Shown here piece by piece: positions 11,785 through 11,815 of a stretch of 11,815 nucleotides of DNA. Source of the DNA: an uncultured Acetobacter sp. (GTDB lineage: Bacteria > Pseudomonadota > Alphaproteobacteria > Acetobacterales > Acetobacteraceae); the NCBI GenBank assembly GCA_937900755.1, contig CALCDN010000063.1, positions 1 through 11,815 of the forward strand. The letters run 5' to 3'. Under the pieces are notes generated by a model. It worked only from the letters and a program-made list of their open reading frames with translations. It was not told the origin of the DNA and made no database searches. The stretch's first letter is position 1; the number at the start of each line of letters is the position of its first letter. Both the position numbers and the translations under genes were made by a program.

Positions 11785-11815
11785 CTGTCTCTTATACACA
11801 TCTCCGAGCCCACGC
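11785..11815. other. Residual Tn5/Nextera sequencing adapter (artefact, not genomic)
   Basis: From 11785 the sequence reads CTGTCTCTTATACACATCT, the 19-base Tn5 mosaic end, followed by CCGAGCCCACG, the start of the Illumina Nextera read-2 adapter arm. The last base (C at 11815) departs from the adapter. It lies exactly at the contig end and interrupts queG. Translations of this stretch give the familiar artefact peptides MGSEMCIRD and MYKRQ. Confidence 0.98.

Noticed and set aside
11785..11815. Reading the right end as a transposon terminal repeat (Tn5 mosaic end)
   Set aside because: The mosaic end is followed directly by the Nextera adapter arm at the very edge of the contig, so it is library construction sequence rather than an integrated element.

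Overview
The window is a GC-rich bacterial contig of about 11.8 kb carrying core (housekeeping) genes. The protein set points to an alphaproteobacterium: a 41-residue zinc-free L36, OxyR with an AhpC/AhpD pair, a two-gene mlaA-mlaC cluster, a DjlA-type J protein, and queG followed by a small ribbon-helix-helix gene. The acetic acid bacteria (Acetobacteraceae) seem the most likely family, but that placement is inferred from protein character, not from a marker search. Both contig ends carry warnings. The left end starts inside a hexanucleotide repeat, and the right end is about 31 bases of Tn5/Nextera sequencing adapter, not genome.

Layout, left to right. (1) 1-54, a GTGCCA x9 repeat. (2) rpmJ on the minus strand, with its own promoter and a strong downstream hairpin. 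(3) A peroxide-defence block: oxyR (minus) diverges from ahpC and ahpD (plus). The AhpC carries the C-terminal Cys-Pro-Cys type of motif that goes with AhpD recycling, and there is no ahpF in view. (4) tRNA-Asp(GTC), a class III extradiol dioxygenase of the YgiD/LigB type and inorganic pyrophosphatase ppa, all on the minus strand. (5) tRNA-Ile2(CAT, the lysidine-dependent type), the ABC-F translation factor ettA and a GNAT acetyltransferase on the plus strand, closed by a bidirectional terminator. (6) mlaA-mlaC (outer-membrane lipid asymmetry) and a djlA-like membrane J protein on the minus strand. (7) A ketopantoate-reductase-family gene on the plus strand, converging with and overlapping a small RHH gene. 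The RHH gene is itself coupled by an ATGA overlap to the 3' half of queG.

Functionally the window mixes translation (rpmJ, two tRNAs, ettA, queG for tRNA queuosine), peroxide stress (oxyR-ahpCD), phosphate energetics (ppa) and envelope maintenance (mlaA, mlaC, djlA). Several credible sigma70-type promoters can be read directly: rpmJ (TTGACT-17-TATGTG), tRNA-Asp (TTGCCA-16-TATAAA), ppa (TTGGCA-17-TAGGGT) and djlA (TTGGCA-16-TAGGGT). I see no phage, insertion sequence, CRISPR array, defence island or biosynthetic cluster, and no convincing novel system. The points most worth a second look are the adapter at the right end, the Shine-Dalgarno-sequestering hairpin before the GNAT gene, the long N-terminal lead of MlaA, tandem hairpins next to ppa, and an operator-like inverted repeat upstream of mlaA.
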